Part shown: positions 25,972-33,756 of the stretch, piece after piece
How positions within the stretch are numbered: the stretch's first letter is position 1
How the letters are laid out: every line of letters starts with the position of its first letter
NCBI RefSeq assembly: GCF_030270585.1
Contig: NZ_BSYI01000001.1
Span: 124,001-188,000, forward strand
Length of the DNA stretch: 64,000 nt
Direction of reading: 5' to 3'
From: Paralimibaculum aggregatum
Lineage (GTDB): Bacteria; Pseudomonadota; Alphaproteobacteria; Rhodobacterales; Rhodobacteraceae
Notes under the pieces: generated by a model
Databases searched by the model: none
What the model was told of the DNA's origin: nothing
Seen by the model: the letters and a program-made list of their open reading frames with translations, nothing else
Translations under genes and position numbers: made by a program

Positions 25972-26874
25972 TCAGCCGGTCTCGACCAGCACCGCGCCGA
26001 GGGCGATGGCGCCCATCAGCCCGGCCCGCGCCCAGCCGATGCGCTCGCCGAGCAGCGCCCAGCCGATCACCGCGGCGAAGATCACCGAGGTCTCGCGCAG
26101 CGCCGCCGCCTCGCCCACCTTGTCGAGCCGCGTGGCCAGCATCACCCCGCCGAAGCTGACGAAACCGATCAGCCCGCCGATCATGCCGCGCAGCGCCAGC
26201 GGCCGCAGCGGCGGCGGCTCGGGCATCCGCGCATACCACCGGATCGCCAGCAGCGGGAACAGCAGCCCGTCGATCACGAAGAACCAGGCGAGGAAGGTGA
26301 AGGGGTCGGGCGCGAGGCGGATGCCGAAGGCGTCATAGGCGGTATAGGCCGAGACCGTGAGCCCGGAGGCGAAGGCGATCAGCAGCGCCGCGCGCAGCGT
26401 GCGCCGGCCGATATGCTCCATCGCCGCGATGTTGACCAGCGCCAGCCCCATGATCCCGCCGGAGAGCAGCAGCACCCCGGCCCATTGCAGCGGCCGGAAG
26501 CTCTCGTGGAAGAAGAGCCAGGCCAGCACCACCGTGCCAAGCGGCCCGGTGCCGCGCACCACGGGGTAGACCGCGGTATAGGCGCCGCGCGAATAGGCCA
26601 TCGCCATCAGCCACTTGTAGAGCGCGTGGATGAAGAACACGCCGCCGAGCACGAGCCAGAGCCGGCCCTCGGGCAGCGGGAACACGAAGAGCGCGAAGGG
26701 CAGCGCCATCAGGCAATAGGAGAGGTCGATGGCGGCGCGTGCCAGCCAGGGATCGTGCCGGCCCTTCTGCAGCGCGCCGAAGGCGGCATGGGCGGCGGCC
26801 GAGATCAGCGCCAGAATCGTCGCGGCGGTGGCACCGGCGGGGGTGCCCTGGATGCTGAGGATGAGGTCGGTCAG
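25972..26874 (-). CDS. DMT-superfamily (EamA) permease, probable CTG start
   Basis: A ~300-residue permease with ten hydrophobic segments in two EamA repeats: YSRGAYTAVYPVVRGTGPLG in the first, LRETSVIFAAVIGWALLGER in the second. The coding frame extends upstream of the first helix but has no nearby ATG, GTG or TTG. The only start placed correctly is CTG at 26874, preceded by GGAG with eight bases spacing, giving (M)TDLILSIQGTPAG. The first internal ATG would delete the first two helices. Substrate unknown. Divergent from the MgtC-like gene. Confidence 0.75.
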   Translation of the reverse strand: MTDLILSIQGTPAGATAATILALISAAAHAAFGALQKGRHDPWLARAAIDLSYCLMALPFALFVFPLPEGRLWLVLGGVFFIHALYKWLMAMAYSRGAYTAVYPVVRGTGPLGTVVLAWLFFHESFRPLQWAGVLLLSGGIMGLALVNIAAMEHIGRRTLRAALLIAFASGLTVSAYTAYDAFGIRLAPDPFTFLAWFFVIDGLLFPLLAIRWYARMPEPPPLRPLALRGMIGGLIGFVSFGGVMLATRLDKVGEAAALRETSVIFAAVIGWALLGERIGWARAGLMGAIALGAVLVETG

Positions 26875-27054
26875 GGTTCGCGCTCCGGCAGGTGGGAGAC
26901 AAGGCGTAGCGCCGGCGGGGGCCGGAGCACAAGGGGGCCCGGCCGCCGCCCGATCCGGGCGCGGCGCTGGCCGCGGCGCCGGCGCGCCATATCTCGTGCG
27001 GAACCGCTCCCAAAGATGCGGGCGGCGACGGCAGCGAACCGAGAGGAGGACGGC

Positions 27055-27636
27055 GTGCAGATCATCGCGGCGATGGCCGAGGGCGGAATCACCATGGGCA
27101 CGAGTTGGGACTGGCTCGGCAATGTCGCGGGCTCGGACCTGCGCGCGCACGGGATGATGGAGGTCGCGCTCCGGCTCTTTGCCGCCATGGCCTGCGGCGC
27201 GGCGATCGGTTTCGAGCGCGAGCGGGCGGCCCGCCCGGCCGGGCTGCGCACGCATATCCTGGTGGCGCTGGCGGCGGCGCTCTTCACCGTGCTGACCGGC
27301 GAGATCATGGTGATGCCGGGCGACGACGACCGGGTCACCGCCGATCCGCTCCGGGTGATCGAGGCGGTGACCAGCGGCGTCGCCTTTCTCGCGGCGGGCT
27401 CGATCGTGTTCAGCCGCGGCGCGGTGCGCGGCATCACCACCGGGGCGGGGATGTGGCTCGCCGGTGCCATCGGGCTGGCCTGCGGCATGGGGCTGCTGCA
27501 GATCGCGGCACTGGCCACCGCCCTTGCGCTGGTGGTGCTGGCGCTGCTGGCCCGGCTGGCGCCGGTGATCGCGCCGCAGGAAAAGGCGCCGCAGGAGCAG
27601 GCGCCGCAGGAAAAGGCACCGAAGGACGGCGACTGA
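27055..27636 (+). CDS. MgtC/SapB-family membrane protein
   Basis: A 193-residue inner-membrane protein. MEVALRLFAAMACGAAIGFE-type sequence followed by RPAGLRTHILVALAAALFTV, then VIEAVTSGVAFLAAGSIVF and GITTGAGMWLAGAIGLACGM, are the MgtC hallmarks. MgtC proteins relate to Mg2+ limitation and control of the F-type ATPase in pathogens; the role here is open. The start is GTG at 27055 with GAGGAGG just upstream. The C-terminus carries a short tandem repeat (PQEKA/PQEQA/PQEKA) not typical of the family. Confidence 0.85.
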   Translation: MQIIAAMAEGGITMGTSWDWLGNVAGSDLRAHGMMEVALRLFAAMACGAAIGFERERAARPAGLRTHILVALAAALFTVLTGEIMVMPGDDDRVTADPLRVIEAVTSGVAFLAAGSIVFSRGAVRGITTGAGMWLAGAIGLACGMGLLQIAALATALALVVLALLARLAPVIAPQEKAPQEQAPQEKAPKDGD

Positions 27637-27648
27637 GGGCGCTCGGGG

Positions 27649-28509
27649 CTACTCGCCCGGCGCCGGCAGCCCCAGCCGCGCGCGCAGCCAGGCCTCGGTC
27701 TTGGCGGCCACCGCCGCCACCGCGCAGCCCTGATAGGCGCCGCCATGGCCGGCACCGCAGCCGGGGACGAAGAGGCTCAGGCTCTCGGGATGCGCCTCCG
27801 CCAGGAAGGCAAGATGCTCGGGCCCGTTCCATTCGTCGGCCTCGAAGGCGACGAGGAGGGCCGGGAAGCGCTCCGGCGCCGCCAGCGCCGCCCGCACCCA
27901 GCCGTCATGCGCGCTGCCGCGGCGCAGCCGGCGGCGCAGGCCCTCGCCCCGGCCCTGCCAGGCCATGGCATAGAGCATCGCCCCGCCATAGCCCTCGGGC
28001 TCCGCCGCCAGCGCCAGCGCCGCCGCGGTTGCCCCGCCCGACTGCCCGGCGAGGAAGATCCGCTCCGGCGCCACCCCGGCGGCGCGGAGCCGGGCCGCCA
28101 GCGCCGCGATCTCCGCCGCCCGCGCCTCGAAATGGGCGCGCGGCCCCGCCGACTGGTCCGCCCCGGTGCAGAGATACCAGACCCGCACCCCCGCTATCCG
28201 CTCGAGCCGGATCACCGCCGGCGGCGGGAAATAGGCGGTGCCCATGCAGGAGGGCGCGTCCTCCATCGCCTGGGTGCCGTGGTTCCAGATCACGACGGTC
28301 GTTTCCGCCGGCCGGTCGATGCGCAGCGCGAGCAGATCGCTCCAGTACCAGGTGGAGGGCGCGACGTCGGGCCAGTCGTTCACGAAGCCCGAGCCCATCA
28401 TCGAGCGCGGCGCTTCCGAGACCCGCCCGCCCGGCATCACCGCCAGCACGCCGATCGCGAGCAGCGCCGCGCCGAGGGCCAGCACCGCGAGCGCGAGGCG
28501 CCGGCCCAC
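27649..28509 (-). CDS. Alpha/beta-hydrolase-fold exported protein
   Basis: A 286-residue protein with an N-terminal signal or anchor helix (residues 5-25) and a serine hydrolase core. The nucleophile elbow is LAGQSGGATA (Ser157), an oxyanion-type VIWNHGTQ lies at ~73-80, and a late His is in CGAGHGGAYQGCA. Cysteines at ~88, 114 and around 255-265 could form periplasmic disulfides. Related to dienelactone hydrolase/prolyl oligopeptidase-like enzymes; substrate unknown. It is four bases downstream of ftsY on the same strand. Confidence 0.75.
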   Translation of the reverse strand: MGRRLALAVLALGAALLAIGVLAVMPGGRVSEAPRSMMGSGFVNDWPDVAPSTWYWSDLLALRIDRPAETTVVIWNHGTQAMEDAPSCMGTAYFPPPAVIRLERIAGVRVWYLCTGADQSAGPRAHFEARAAEIAALAARLRAAGVAPERIFLAGQSGGATAAALALAAEPEGYGGAMLYAMAWQGRGEGLRRRLRRGSAHDGWVRAALAAPERFPALLVAFEADEWNGPEHLAFLAEAHPESLSLFVPGCGAGHGGAYQGCAVAAVAAKTEAWLRARLGLPAPGE

Positions 28510-28513
28510 GGGA

Positions 28514-29593
28514 TCAGGCCTCGCCGGCCGAGCCGGTCAGCGCCGCGGCGAACTCGCCCGGATCGAAGGGGGCAAGGTCGTCGATCCCCTCGCCCACCCC
28601 GATGGCATGGATCGGCAGGCGGTTCCGGTCGGCCAGCGCCACCAGCACGCCGCCCTTGGCGGTGCCGTCGAGCTTGGTCATCACGAGGCCGCTCACATCG
28701 GCGATCTTGCGGAAGATCTCGACCTGGGAGAGCGCGTTCTGCCCGGTGGTGGCATCGAGCACCAGCAGCGTGTTGTGCGGCGCCGTCGGGTCCTTCTTGC
28801 GCAGCACGCGGACGATCTTGGCCAGCTCCTCCATCAGGTCGGCGCGGTTCTGCAGCCGGCCCGCGGTGTCGATCATCAGGATGTCGGCCGCCTCGGCCTG
28901 CGCCCTGCCGAGCGCGTCGAAGGCGAGGCTCGCCGGGTCGGAGCCCTGCGGCGCGGTCAGCACCGGCACGCCGGCGCGCTCGCCCCAGATCTGGAGCTGC
29001 TCGACGGCGGCGGCGCGGAAGGTGTCGCCGGCCGCGATCACCACCGACTTGCCGGCGGCGCGAAACTGGCTCGCCAGCTTGCCGATGGTGGTGGTCTTGC
29101 CGGAGCCGTTGACGCCGACCACCAGCACCACCTGCGGGCGCTGTCCGCCGAGCGGCATCGGGCGCGCCACCGGCTCGAGCACCGCGGCGATCTCCGCCGC
29201 CAGCGCGGCGCGCAGCTCCTCCGAGGAGAGCCGCTGGCCGAAGCGCTCCTCGGCCAGCCGCGCGGAGATCTTCAGCGCGGTATCGACCCCCATGTCGGAG
29301 GCGATCAGCACCTCCTCGAGGCTTTCGAGCATGGCATCGTCGAGCACCCGGCGCGTGACCTGGGCGCCGCCGAAGACCCGGCCGAGCAGCCCGCGCCGCG
29401 GCGCCTCGGGGGCGGGTGCCGGAGCGGGCTCTGGTGCAGGCGCCGGAGCGGGTTTCGCGGTGGCGGGTGCTGCGGCCGGCTCGGCAGCGGCCGCCTCGGG
29501 CTCGGCGCCCTCCTCGACCAGCGCATCGAGCCCTTCGCCGAGCTTCGAGGAACTCCGTGTCAGCCGCTCGCGCAGCTTCTTGAAAAACGACAT
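28514..29593 (-). CDS. ftsY: Signal recognition particle receptor FtsY
   Basis: A 359-residue SRP receptor GTPase that docks ribosome-SRP complexes at the membrane. Residues ~28-66 form a short acidic Ala/Pro/Glu-rich A region (PAPAPEPAPAPAPE). The NG domain has VVGVNGSGKTTTIGKLA (G1, ~158-174), MIDTAGRLQN (G3), TKLDGTAKGG (G4) and a closing GVGEGIDDLAPFDPGEFA. It is in an operon with the downstream hydrolase gene. Confidence 0.96.
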   Translation of the reverse strand: MSFFKKLRERLTRSSSKLGEGLDALVEEGAEPEAAAAEPAAAPATAKPAPAPAPEPAPAPAPEAPRRGLLGRVFGGAQVTRRVLDDAMLESLEEVLIASDMGVDTALKISARLAEERFGQRLSSEELRAALAAEIAAVLEPVARPMPLGGQRPQVVLVVGVNGSGKTTTIGKLASQFRAAGKSVVIAAGDTFRAAAVEQLQIWGERAGVPVLTAPQGSDPASLAFDALGRAQAEAADILMIDTAGRLQNRADLMEELAKIVRVLRKKDPTAPHNTLLVLDATTGQNALSQVEIFRKIADVSGLVMTKLDGTAKGGVLVALADRNRLPIHAIGVGEGIDDLAPFDPGEFAAALTGSAGEA

Positions 29594-29667
29594 CTGCCTC
29601 TCCGACCGGTTCGCCCCTCTCTATCGCGCCGGCGGAGCCGTGAAAAGGCACCGCCGGCGGCAGGGGC

Positions 29668-30312
29668 TCAGGCCTCGCCGGCCTCGCCCTGCCCGGCGCG
29701 GCGCGCGGCGAGGGCGATGAAGACGAAGCCCCAGCCCTCGAAGATCAGCGAGATCGCGATCAGCACGCCGAGCAGGGTCAGCGAGCTTCCCGGCAGGCCG
29801 AGCACGATGATCGCGCCGAGCAGGACCGAGCCGACGCCGCCGGCGGTGATCCAGCCCCAGCCGCGCTCGGGCCGCAGCTTCAGCCCCATCGCGAGGCGCA
29901 GCCCGCCGTCGAACAGGAACACCACCGCCATCACCACCGTGAGCGCCATCAGCCCGGCCAGCGGGTTGAGCAGCAGCAGCGCCGCGCCCACGAGATAGGC
30001 CAGCGCCGAGATCAGGCACCAGGCGCTGGCCGACCAGCCGCCGGTGCGCAGCGCCTGGACGAGCTGGCAGACGCCGGCCACGGCGAACACCACGCCCACG
30101 GTCAGCTCGGCGGCCACCGAGGCGAGCATCGGCATCGCCGCCGCCGCGGTTCCGCCGAGGATCAGCGCGATGCCGACCGCCATGAGCCAGCCCCAGTTGC
30201 GCCGCACCGCCTCGGGCGGGTCGCGCAGGTCGATCACCGCCACGGGGGTGATGCCGGGGGGCGGATTGCCCGCTGCCGGCGTCTCGTTCGTCTCGGTATC
30301 GGTATGTGCCAT
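29668..30312 (-). CDS. HdeD-family membrane protein
   Basis: A 214-residue protein with six predicted membrane helices in three hairpin pairs, as in HdeD: WGWLMAVGIALILGGTAAAA, LVGAALLLLNPLAGLMALTV and VLLGAIIVLGLPGSSLTLLG. HdeD takes part in acid resistance at high cell density in E. coli; the role here is unproven. It lies 44 bases downstream of mtaB on the same strand. Confidence 0.82.
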   Translation of the reverse strand: MAHTDTETNETPAAGNPPPGITPVAVIDLRDPPEAVRRNWGWLMAVGIALILGGTAAAAMPMLASVAAELTVGVVFAVAGVCQLVQALRTGGWSASAWCLISALAYLVGAALLLLNPLAGLMALTVVMAVVFLFDGGLRLAMGLKLRPERGWGWITAGGVGSVLLGAIIVLGLPGSSLTLLGVLIAISLIFEGWGFVFIALAARRAGQGEAGEA

Positions 30313-30356
30313 TGAAACGTCCTTTTTCCGATGATCTGGAGCCGGAGGCCCGGGTC

Positions 30357-31670
30357 TCAGGCCTCCGGACGGGCTGCCGCAGCCGCAGCCGCAGGGAGCG
30401 GCGCCGCCCGGAGCCGCCCTCCGTCATGGCCGGTGATGCGCGCCGGCACGATCCCGCCCACCGGACGGTCCTCGGCGAAGACCACCTCGGCGAACTGCGC
30501 GGTGCGGCCGCGGCGCGCGCTCTCCATCAGCACCGCGTGCTCGCGGCCGGCCTGCGCCGCGAGATGCGCCGCCGCCGCGCGCGCGCCCGCCGCGCGCAGC
30601 CGTGCCGCCCGGGCCTTGCGCTCGGCCACCGGCACCTGCGGCATCCGCGCCGCCGGGGTGCCCTTGCGCGCCGAATAGGGAAAGACGTGCAGCCAGGTCA
30701 GCCCGCAGTCCTCGACCAGCGCGAGGGTCCGCTCGAAGGCCGCCTCGGTCTCGGTGGGAAAGCCCGCGATCAGGTCGGCGCCGAACACCACCTCGGGCCG
30801 CGCCGCGCGGATCTCGGCGCAGAAGCGGATCGCGTCGTCCCGCAGGTGCCGGCGCTTCATGCGCTTCAGGATCAGGTCGTCGCCAGCCTGCAGCGAGAGA
30901 TGCAGATGCGGCATCAGCCGGGGCTCGCCGGCGATCGCCTCGACCAGCGCCGGGTCCGCCTCGATCGAATCGATCGAGGAGATGCGCAGCCGCGGCAGCT
31001 CCGGCACCAGCCTGAGGATCCGCTGCACGAGGTTGCCGAGCGGCGGCCGGCCCGGCAGGTCGTCGCCCCAGGAGGTGAGATCGACCCCGGTCAGCACCAC
31101 CTCGTTGTAGCCGCGCCCGACGAGCCGGCGGATCTGCTCCACCACCACGCCGGCGGGCACCGAACGCGAGGGCCCGCGGCCATAGGGGATGATGCAGAAG
31201 GTGCAGCGGTGGTCGCAGCCGTTCTGCACCTGCACATAGGCGCGCGCGCGGGTGCCGAAGCCGTCGATCAGGTGGCCCGCGGTCTCGCGCACCGCCTGGA
31301 TGTCGGCGACCGCGACCCGCTCGGCCGCACCCCCGGCCAGCCGCGCCCAGGAGGCCGGCGCCATCTTCTCGGCATTGCCGAGCACATGGGCGACCTCGGG
31401 CATCGCGGCGAAGGTCTCGGGCTCGGTCTGCGCCGCGCAGCCGGTGACGATGACCGGCCGGCCCGGGTTTTCCCGGGCGAGCTTGCGGATCTGCTGGCGC
31501 GCCTGGCGCACCGCCTCGGCCGTCACCGCGCAGGTGTTCACCACCACCGCATCGGTCAGCCCGGCGGCCGCGGCCATCTCGGCCATCGCCTCCGACTCGT
31601 AGGCGTTGAGCCGGCAGCCGAAGGTGGCGAATTCCGGCACGCCGGGGGCGCTCTCCGGGAGCGCGCTCAC
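30357..31670 (-). CDS. mtaB: tRNA t6A37 methylthiotransferase MtaB
   Basis: A 437-residue radical-SAM enzyme that converts t6A37 to ms2t6A37 in tRNAs reading ANN codons. The N-terminal UPF0004 domain carries three cluster cysteines: Cys19 (FGCRLN), Cys47 (NTCAVT) and Cys77 (TGCAAQ). The radical-SAM triplet is CDHRCTFC (Cys151, 155, 158). A TRAM-like end with [19 protein letters not shown] follows. It overlaps dapF by four bases. Confidence 0.93.
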   Translation of the reverse strand: MSALPESAPGVPEFATFGCRLNAYESEAMAEMAAAAGLTDAVVVNTCAVTAEAVRQARQQIRKLARENPGRPVIVTGCAAQTEPETFAAMPEVAHVLGNAEKMAPASWARLAGGAAERVAVADIQAVRETAGHLIDGFGTRARAYVQVQNGCDHRCTFCIIPYGRGPSRSVPAGVVVEQIRRLVGRGYNEVVLTGVDLTSWGDDLPGRPPLGNLVQRILRLVPELPRLRISSIDSIEADPALVEAIAGEPRLMPHLHLSLQAGDDLILKRMKRRHLRDDAIRFCAEIRAARPEVVFGADLIAGFPTETEAAFERTLALVEDCGLTWLHVFPYSARKGTPAARMPQVPVAERKARAARLRAAGARAAAAHLAAQAGREHAVLMESARRGRTAQFAEVVFAEDRPVGGIVPARITGHDGGRLRAAPLPAAAAAAARPEA

Positions 31671-32533
31671 GGCGCGGCCTCCGCCGCCGCGGCCGCCGCC
31701 AGCCAGGCCGCGGAGAGCCGGCCCTCGAAGACATGCGCCACCGGGCCCGAGAGCAGGCAGTGCCCGTCCTCGCCATAGACGATCTCGAGCCGGCCGCCGG
31801 GAAGGTCCACCGCGAGCCGCCGGTCGGTCAGCCCGCGGCGGTGGCCGGCCACCGCGATGGCGCAGGCCGAGGAGCCGGAGGCCAGCGTCTCGCCGACGCC
31901 CCGTTCCCAGACCCGCGCGCGCACATGGCCGCGGTCCAGCACCTCGACGAACTGCACGTTGGTGCGCTCCGGGAACAGCGGATCGGTCTCCACCGCCGGG
32001 CCCCAGCTCTTCAGCGCCACCGCGGGAAGGCTCTCGACGAAATGCACCGCATGCGGGTTGCCCATGCTCACCGCCACCGGCGCGCCGGGCAGCGGCAGCG
32101 CCAGCGTGTCGGCATCGCGGGCGAGCGGGATCGCCCGCCAGTCGGTGGCCGCGGTGCCCATGTCCACCTCGACCGCGCCGTCGCCCCGGCGCCGCGCGGC
32201 CAGCGGCTCGCCGCGGCCCGCGACATGCAGCACCAGCTCCGGCCCCCGCCCCTCGCCGAGCAGCAGGTCGGCGACGCAGCGGGTGGCGTTGCCGCAGGCC
32301 GCGGCGCGCGAGCCGTCGGCATTCCAGAAGATCAGCCCGGCATCGGCGCCCTCCGCCTCCACCAGCACCGCGAGCTGGTCGAAGCCGACACCCCGGTGCC
32401 GGTCGCCGAGCGCACGCGCCAGCGCCGGCGTCACCGGATCGGCCCGGCCGCGCGCGTCGATCACCACGAAATCGTTGCCGGCCCCGTGCATCTTGCGAAA
32501 CGCAAGGCCGGGGCCCTCGGTCATCCTGTCCAT
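31667..32533 (-). CDS. dapF: Diaminopimelate epimerase
   Basis: A 288-residue PLP-independent racemase converting LL- to meso-diaminopimelate for lysine and peptidoglycan. The two catalytic cysteines are Cys80 (AACGNATRC) and Cys224 ([10 protein letters not shown]). [13 protein letters not shown] opens the protein and [11 protein letters not shown] is the mid signature. The start at 32533 or the in-frame ATG at 32524 are both possible, and neither has a clear ribosome binding site. It is coupled to mtaB by ATGA. The copy-2 hairpin lies upstream. Confidence 0.95.
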   Translation of the reverse strand: MDRMTEGPGLAFRKMHGAGNDFVVIDARGRADPVTPALARALGDRHRGVGFDQLAVLVEAEGADAGLIFWNADGSRAAACGNATRCVADLLLGEGRGPELVLHVAGRGEPLAARRRGDGAVEVDMGTAATDWRAIPLARDADTLALPLPGAPVAVSMGNPHAVHFVESLPAVALKSWGPAVETDPLFPERTNVQFVEVLDRGHVRARVWERGVGETLASGSSACAIAVAGHRRGLTDRRLAVDLPGGRLEIVYGEDGHCLLSGPVAHVFEGRLSAAWLAAAAAAEAAP

Positions 32534-32608
32534 CGCCGCGATATAGCGCCAGACCGGGCCAGAAACCAGCCCGGCCGCGCGCCCTCGCCGGCGCCGGGGC
32601 AGCGCGAA

Positions 32609-32661
32609 GGCCGAGCCGGGGCGCGCGGGGTGGGCGGGCGGGAGCGCGCCCCGGCTCGGCC
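32609..32661. repeat. 18-bp hairpin with four-G-run loop (copy 2)
   Basis: GGCCGAGCCGGGGCGCGC (32609-32626) pairs perfectly with 32644-32661. The 17-base loop GGGGTGGGCGGGCGGGA (32627-32643) is identical to that in the copy-1 hairpin near 6.17 kb, and the inner stem GGCGCG/CGCGCC is shared; the outer stems are unrelated. Here it lies between two minus-strand genes, so transcripts carry the C-rich complement. Confidence 0.75.
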
Positions 32662-32676
32662 GCCCCTGCCGCCCGC

Positions 32677-33756
32677 TCACTCGCCGGTCATCTCGAGATA
32701 GCCCTCGCCGGCATGGCTGCCCTCGACGAAGACCGGCCCCTCCCAGTAGGCGGTGCTGAGCCCGTTCCAGGCGCGCGGGTTGAGCGGCCGCGTCTCCACC
32801 GCCAGCCCGCGTGCGGGGATCTCGATGCGCCAGCGCACCGTCATCTCGCGCCCCTCGGCGACCTCGGCGCGGGCGAGCGGGGCGAGCCGCACCGCCCCGG
32901 GCGCCAGCCGCGTGCTGGTGCCGTCCGGCGCGATCCAGTTGCCGGTGACATAGTCGCCGCGGGCGCTGTCGCGCAGCCGGTACACCATCAGCTTCTCGCC
33001 GCCGGAGAGATGCAGCGAGAACCAGTCCCAGCCGCTCTGGCTCCCGGCGAGCGGGCGGCTCGACCATTCCCGGTCCATCCAGGCGCGGCCGGTGACCTGC
33101 CGGCGCGTGCCCGCGACCTCGACCCAGCCTTCCACGGCGAAGAAGGGCTGGCTGGCGTAGTGGCTCGCCTGGCCGACCGCGGATTTCACCGAGTAGCCCG
33201 CCTCGCCCTGCAGCACCATCGGCCCCTCGGCGGCGAGCGTCACGTCATAGGCGAAACCCTCGCCCCGCGCCGCCAGCCGCAGCGGCGAGAACGCCCCGGC
33301 GCCGCCCGCGCCGGCATGGGCGAAGACCCAGTCGTCGATCCAGGCGGCGAAGGGGTCGGTGGCAACGCCGGCCTGGCCGATGCCGCCGCGGGCGAGGCGC
33401 TCGGCGGCGCGGTGCGCCTCGGCCGTGGTCACCGCAGCATGGCCCATCCAGATCTGCGGCGTCGCCCAGCCCGCATCCGCCGCGCCGCCGGGCCGGGTGG
33501 CGAAGCGGAAGAGGGTCCATTGCAGGCCGAGCGGGGCGCCCTCCGCGTCCCGCAGGTTGGCGGTGACATACCACCACTCGATGCGGAAGCCGGGATGGGC
33601 GCCATGGTCCTCCGGGAAGCGGAGCGCCGTCTCCGGCAGCACCTCGGCGAAACCCGCCCCGCCCGAGCGCATCCGGTCGAAGGCGCGCTCGGCCTCCTGC
33701 GCCGCCGCCGGGAGCGCCAGCAAGAGGCCGAGAACAAGGGCCAGCACGCCCGCCAT
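32677..33756 (-). CDS. Lipocalin-like (CrtC/AttH-type) exported protein
   Basis: A 359-residue protein with a signal peptide (1-~18, ALPAAAQ) and the features of the CrtC/AttH lipocalin-like group: [31 protein letters not shown] and [20 protein letters not shown], followed by [17 protein letters not shown] and ending with GYLEMTGE. Some relatives are carotenoid hydratases, but most are of unknown role. It overlaps the upstream FtsX-type permease by ATGA and probably works with it and the ATPase in lipid or hydrophobic-ligand handling at the envelope. Confidence 0.8.
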   Translation of the reverse strand: MAGVLALVLGLLLALPAAAQEAERAFDRMRSGGAGFAEVLPETALRFPEDHGAHPGFRIEWWYVTANLRDAEGAPLGLQWTLFRFATRPGGAADAGWATPQIWMGHAAVTTAEAHRAAERLARGGIGQAGVATDPFAAWIDDWVFAHAGAGGAGAFSPLRLAARGEGFAYDVTLAAEGPMVLQGEAGYSVKSAVGQASHYASQPFFAVEGWVEVAGTRRQVTGRAWMDREWSSRPLAGSQSGWDWFSLHLSGGEKLMVYRLRDSARGDYVTGNWIAPDGTSTRLAPGAVRLAPLARAEVAEGREMTVRWRIEIPARGLAVETRPLNPRAWNGLSTAYWEGPVFVEGSHAGEGYLEMTGE

